DNA from: Merdiplasma sp905207905
GTDB taxonomy: Bacteria; Bacillota; Clostridia; Lachnospirales; Lachnospiraceae
NCBI GenBank assembly: GCA_902475025.1
Contig: CABRXX010000086.1
Span: 1 to 9,039, forward strand
Direction: 5' to 3'
Length of the DNA: 9,039 nucleotides
The notes under the pieces are model-generated. The model was not told the origin of the DNA. It worked only from the letters and a program-made list of their open reading frames with translations, and made no database searches. The position numbers and the translations under genes were made by a program. Positions 7,391 through 9,039 of the stretch are shown here, in pieces (positions within the stretch are counted from its first letter, which is position 1; each line of letters starts with the position of its first letter).

Positions 7391-8767
7391 CTAAGCAGTC
7401 TCTTCCTCATTTCCTTCTGCCAAAGCGGCTTTGATCATAATGGCACATTCCACGCGCTTCCGCTCCAATTCGCAGCTTAAATCGTAGGCATCATTGATGG
7501 TTCCATGGAAATTGTAGGAATTCGCCGCGCAGCCGCCGCTGCAGTAAAACTTGGCAAAACAGTCCTGGCATTTTTTCTTTGCATACACATTGCATCCCTT
7601 AAACTGGTCTACAATTTCCGGCCTGGTAATGCCTTCCTCCACATTTCCCATGAGAAATTCTTCCATACCCACAAACTGATGGCAGGGGTAGAGATCTCCC
7701 CAGGGAGTCACTGCCAGATATTCCGTTCCTGAGCCGCACCCGGACATCCGTTTGTACACGCAGGGGCCTCCGGTAAGATCGATCATAAAGTGGAAGAAAT
7801 TAAATCCTCTTCCCTCCTTTTCCCGCTTGATCATCTCCCTTGCCAGGCGGTCGTACTCCTCACAAATCTTTGGAATATCTTCCGGCTGCAGTGCATAGGG
7901 TTCCTTAGGATCCGCCACCACCGGCTCCACAGAGATCTGTTTAAAGCCCAGGTCTGCAAAATGCAGTACGTCCTCTGCAAAATCCAGATTGTTTCTGGTG
8001 AAAGTACCTCTCACATAGTAGCGATCCTGTCCCCGGCTGTCTGCAAATTTCAAAAATTTAGGAACAATAAGATCGTAGCTGCTCTTTCCATTTCTAAAAG
8101 GTCTCATCCTGTCGTGAACTTCCTTCCGTCCATCCAGGCTCAGCACTACATTTCCCATTTCCTTGTTGCAGAATTCCATCACTTCATCATTTAAAAGAAC
8201 ACCGTTTGTGGTAAGGGTAAAACGGAAGTTTTTATTGTAAAGCTTCTCCTGCTCTCTCCCGTATTTCACCAGATCCTTTACCACCTGCCAGTTCATCAGA
8301 GGTTCCCCCCCAAAGAAGTCCACCTCCAGATTCTTCCGGCTGCCAGAATTGGCAATCAGAAAATCCAACGCCTTCTTTCCCACTTCAAAGCTCATAAGCG
8401 CCCGGCGTCCATGGTACTCGCCCTCTTCCGCAAAGCAGTACTTGCAGGCCAGGTTGCAGTCATGAGCAATATGCAGGCACAATGCCTTTACTACCGTCTT
8501 TCTGGCTTTAAAATCCAAAACCGCATCCCGGTAAATGTCTTCTGTGAAAAGGACTCCGGCTTCTTTTAATTCTCTGCACTCATCCAATGCCTCCAAAAGC
8601 TCCTCCTGTGGATAGAGGTTCTTTAAAGAAGAGAGGATCTCTTCTTCCGGCATCTTTTTTTCCAGCAATTCAATTACATCATACACAATATCATCCACCA
8701 CATGAACAGAACCGCTGTTCACGTCCAAAACAATATTGTATCCATTATTTTTATACTGATGGATCAC
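7391..8767 (-). CDS. scfB: SCIFF peptide maturase, radical SAM/SPASM protein
   Basis: ScfB (CteB in Clostridium thermocellum) is a radical S-adenosylmethionine enzyme that forms a Cys-sulfur to Thr alpha-carbon thioether (sactionine) in the SCIFF ('six cysteines in forty-five residues') peptide. The protein has 458 residues from the chosen start. The N-terminal region (1 to about 75), with NIVLDVNSGSVHVVDD (11-26), matches the peptide-binding RRE domain of this family. The radical SAM cluster motif is CNLACKYC (C104, C108, C111), followed by FFGGEPLMN (151-159) and TLTTNGV (184-190). The C-terminal SPASM region supplies many cysteines for two auxiliary iron-sulfur clusters: C336, C344, C362, C391, C400, C403, C409, C413, C432. 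I prefer GTG at 8767: a GGGG ribosome binding site sits 7 nt upstream and the product begins (M)IHQYKNNGYNIVLD as in relatives. An in-frame GTG at 8794 would add nine residues with a poorer site. A partial SCIFF gene lies upstream and secDF downstream. Confidence 0.95.
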   Translation of the reverse strand: MIHQYKNNGYNIVLDVNSGSVHVVDDIVYDVIELLEKKMPEEEILSSLKNLYPQEELLEALDECRELKEAGVLFTEDIYRDAVLDFKARKTVVKALCLHIAHDCNLACKYCFAEEGEYHGRRALMSFEVGKKALDFLIANSGSRKNLEVDFFGGEPLMNWQVVKDLVKYGREQEKLYNKNFRFTLTTNGVLLNDEVMEFCNKEMGNVVLSLDGRKEVHDRMRPFRNGKSSYDLIVPKFLKFADSRGQDRYYVRGTFTRNNLDFAEDVLHFADLGFKQISVEPVVADPKEPYALQPEDIPKICEEYDRLAREMIKREKEGRGFNFFHFMIDLTGGPCVYKRMSGCGSGTEYLAVTPWGDLYPCHQFVGMEEFLMGNVEEGITRPEIVDQFKGCNVYAKKKCQDCFAKFYCSGGCAANSYNFHGTINDAYDLSCELERKRVECAIMIKAALAEGNEEETA

Positions 8768-8774
8768 TATGTAT

Positions 8775-8780
8775 CCCCTT
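8775..8780 (-). promoter_or_regulatory. scfB ribosome binding site
   Basis: AAGGGG on the minus strand ends 7 nt before GTG at 8767. This favours the 458-residue form of ScfB over the form starting at GTG 8794, which has no comparable site upstream. Confidence 0.7.
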
Positions 8781-8803
8781 TCAACTTCAACCACAACAAA
8801 ATA

Positions 8804-8821
8804 CCCGATATCCCTATCGGG
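8804..8821 (-). promoter_or_regulatory. 7-bp hairpin with GNRA-type loop in the scfB leader
   Basis: The arms CCCGATA and TATCGGG form a perfect 7-bp stem. In the minus-strand RNA the loop is GGGA, a stable GNRA tetraloop. It is followed by TATTTTGTTGT, so it could act as a weak terminator or as an RNA-stabilising 5' structure left after processing. It ends about 36 nt before the scfB start codon. Confidence 0.5.
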
Positions 8822-8938
8822 CAGCTGCGGAATTTTTTCATTTTTACTCTTGTTACTTTTTGTCTTTCGATCACCTGCGTGTTCCGCCGTCTTTCAAAGA
8901 GCGTCTTTCCCTCTGTGAAAGCACTGCTTAAGAAGAGA

Positions 8939-8988
8939 CTGCCGCAGAGTCAACGGCTTTTTCTTATACCGTTTTCCCGCTGCGGCAG
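8939..8988 (-). terminator. hairpin after scfA, probable attenuating terminator
   Basis: A perfect 9-bp outer stem, CTGCCGCAG with CTGCGGCAG (8988-8980 with 8947-8939), encloses a 5-bp inner stem (8973-8969 with 8956-8952). On the minus strand it begins 13 nt after the scfA stop and is followed by the pyrimidine-rich run TCTCTTCTT. The T content is moderate, so partial termination fits better than complete termination. This would give more scfA than scfB mRNA, as expected for a substrate peptide and its enzyme. The fold is seen; the function is inferred. Confidence 0.5.
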
Positions 8989-9001
8989 CTTTCAAAGCAT
9001 T

Positions 9002-9039
9002 TTATTTATGATTCTCGCAAGTCTGATTTCCTACTGTGC
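9002..9039 (-). CDS. scfA: SCIFF precursor peptide, C-terminal end only
   Basis: SCIFF is the conserved clostridial ribosomal peptide of about 45 residues with six cysteines that ScfB crosslinks; its biological role is not settled. Only the last 11 full codons are inside the window. Read on the minus strand from 9037 they give TVGNQTCENHK followed by TAA (9004-9002). The two bases before them (GC at 9039-9038) are consistent with a TGC cysteine codon, giving the typical C-T-V-G-N-Q-x-C-E-N ending of this family. The remainder, including most of the cysteines and the start, lies beyond position 9039. The match to the family ending is from memory. The position directly upstream of its maturase strongly supports the call, although the visible piece is short. 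Confidence 0.88.
   Translation of the reverse strand, partial: TVGNQTCENHK

Larger units (their letters stand above)
8768..9001 (-). other. scfA-scfB intergenic region, structured
   Basis: This 234-nt spacer separates the SCIFF stop codon from the maturase start. It holds two hairpins (8939-8988 and 8804-8821), three copies of GAAAGAC on the minus strand (8909-8903, 8895-8889, 8868-8862) and the scfB ribosome binding site. I found no good promoter for scfB, so transcription probably enters from scfA. A 24-codon open frame (8841-8767) ends in TAG overlapping the scfB GTG by one base. Confidence 0.6.

Noticed and set aside
7391..8794. Longer scfB form starting at GTG 8794
   Set aside because: The extra nine residues are not typical of SCIFF maturases, and the GTG at 8767 has a better placed ribosome binding site.
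8587..8931. A plus-strand frame covering the scfB start and leader
   Set aside because: It is antisense to the RRE domain of ScfB and to the spacer, with no start signal and no family resemblance.
8935..8960. Promoter TTGACT with 17-bp spacing to TAAGCA upstream of scfB
   Set aside because: The -10 match is poor and the boxes fall within the stem of the 8939-8988 hairpin.
9031..9039. Reading the edge as GCA CAG TAG, an alternative end of the SCIFF gene
   Set aside because: The neighbouring frame gives the family-typical TVGNQTCEN ending and stops at 9004-9002, which is far more specific.

Overview
The window looks like chromosomal core DNA from an anaerobic member of the Clostridia, most likely a Lachnospiraceae bacterium such as a Blautia or Dorea relative. 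This rests on protein flavour, a fused SecDF, and above all the SCIFF peptide/maturase pair next to secDF, an arrangement known from Clostridia. The species is not determinable from the sequence alone. No mobile element, CRISPR array, rRNA or tRNA was recognised.

Layout. Positions 1-132 hold no callable gene but contain a strong compound hairpin (60-107) beyond the 3' end of leuS. A complete leucyl-tRNA synthetase gene (leuS, minus strand, 133-2547) follows, with a clear RBS and a near-consensus sigma-A-type promoter (2598-2626). The gap from 2548 to 2883 holds that promoter, some inverted repeats and no recognisable T-box. A small plus-strand gene (2884-3273) encodes a two-helix membrane protein resembling DUF3592. 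Its stop codon lies 2 bases from the stop of the convergent recJ gene.

From 9039 leftward the minus strand carries one co-directional cluster: the last codons of a SCIFF ribosomal-peptide precursor (scfA, cut by the window edge at 9039), its RRE/radical-SAM/SPASM maturase (scfB, 7391-8767), a fused protein-export factor (secDF, 5148-7343) and the single-strand exonuclease RecJ (3276-5144). The scfB-secDF gap is 47 nt and the secDF-recJ gap 3 nt, so these three are probably one transcript. The scfA-scfB gap is 234 nt and holds two good hairpins, which may set the ratio of peptide to enzyme.

How the genes may work together. ScfB would install Cys-to-Thr thioether crosslinks in SCIFF. No dedicated transporter or protease is visible, and SecDF directly follows ScfB. 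Whether the general Sec pathway exports mature SCIFF is inference. RecJ and LeuS are housekeeping repair and translation functions. The most informative observations are the partial scfA tail at the window edge, the structured scfA-scfB spacer, an Asp-to-Ala change in a conserved SecF helix, and an acidic insertion inside the RecJ catalytic domain.
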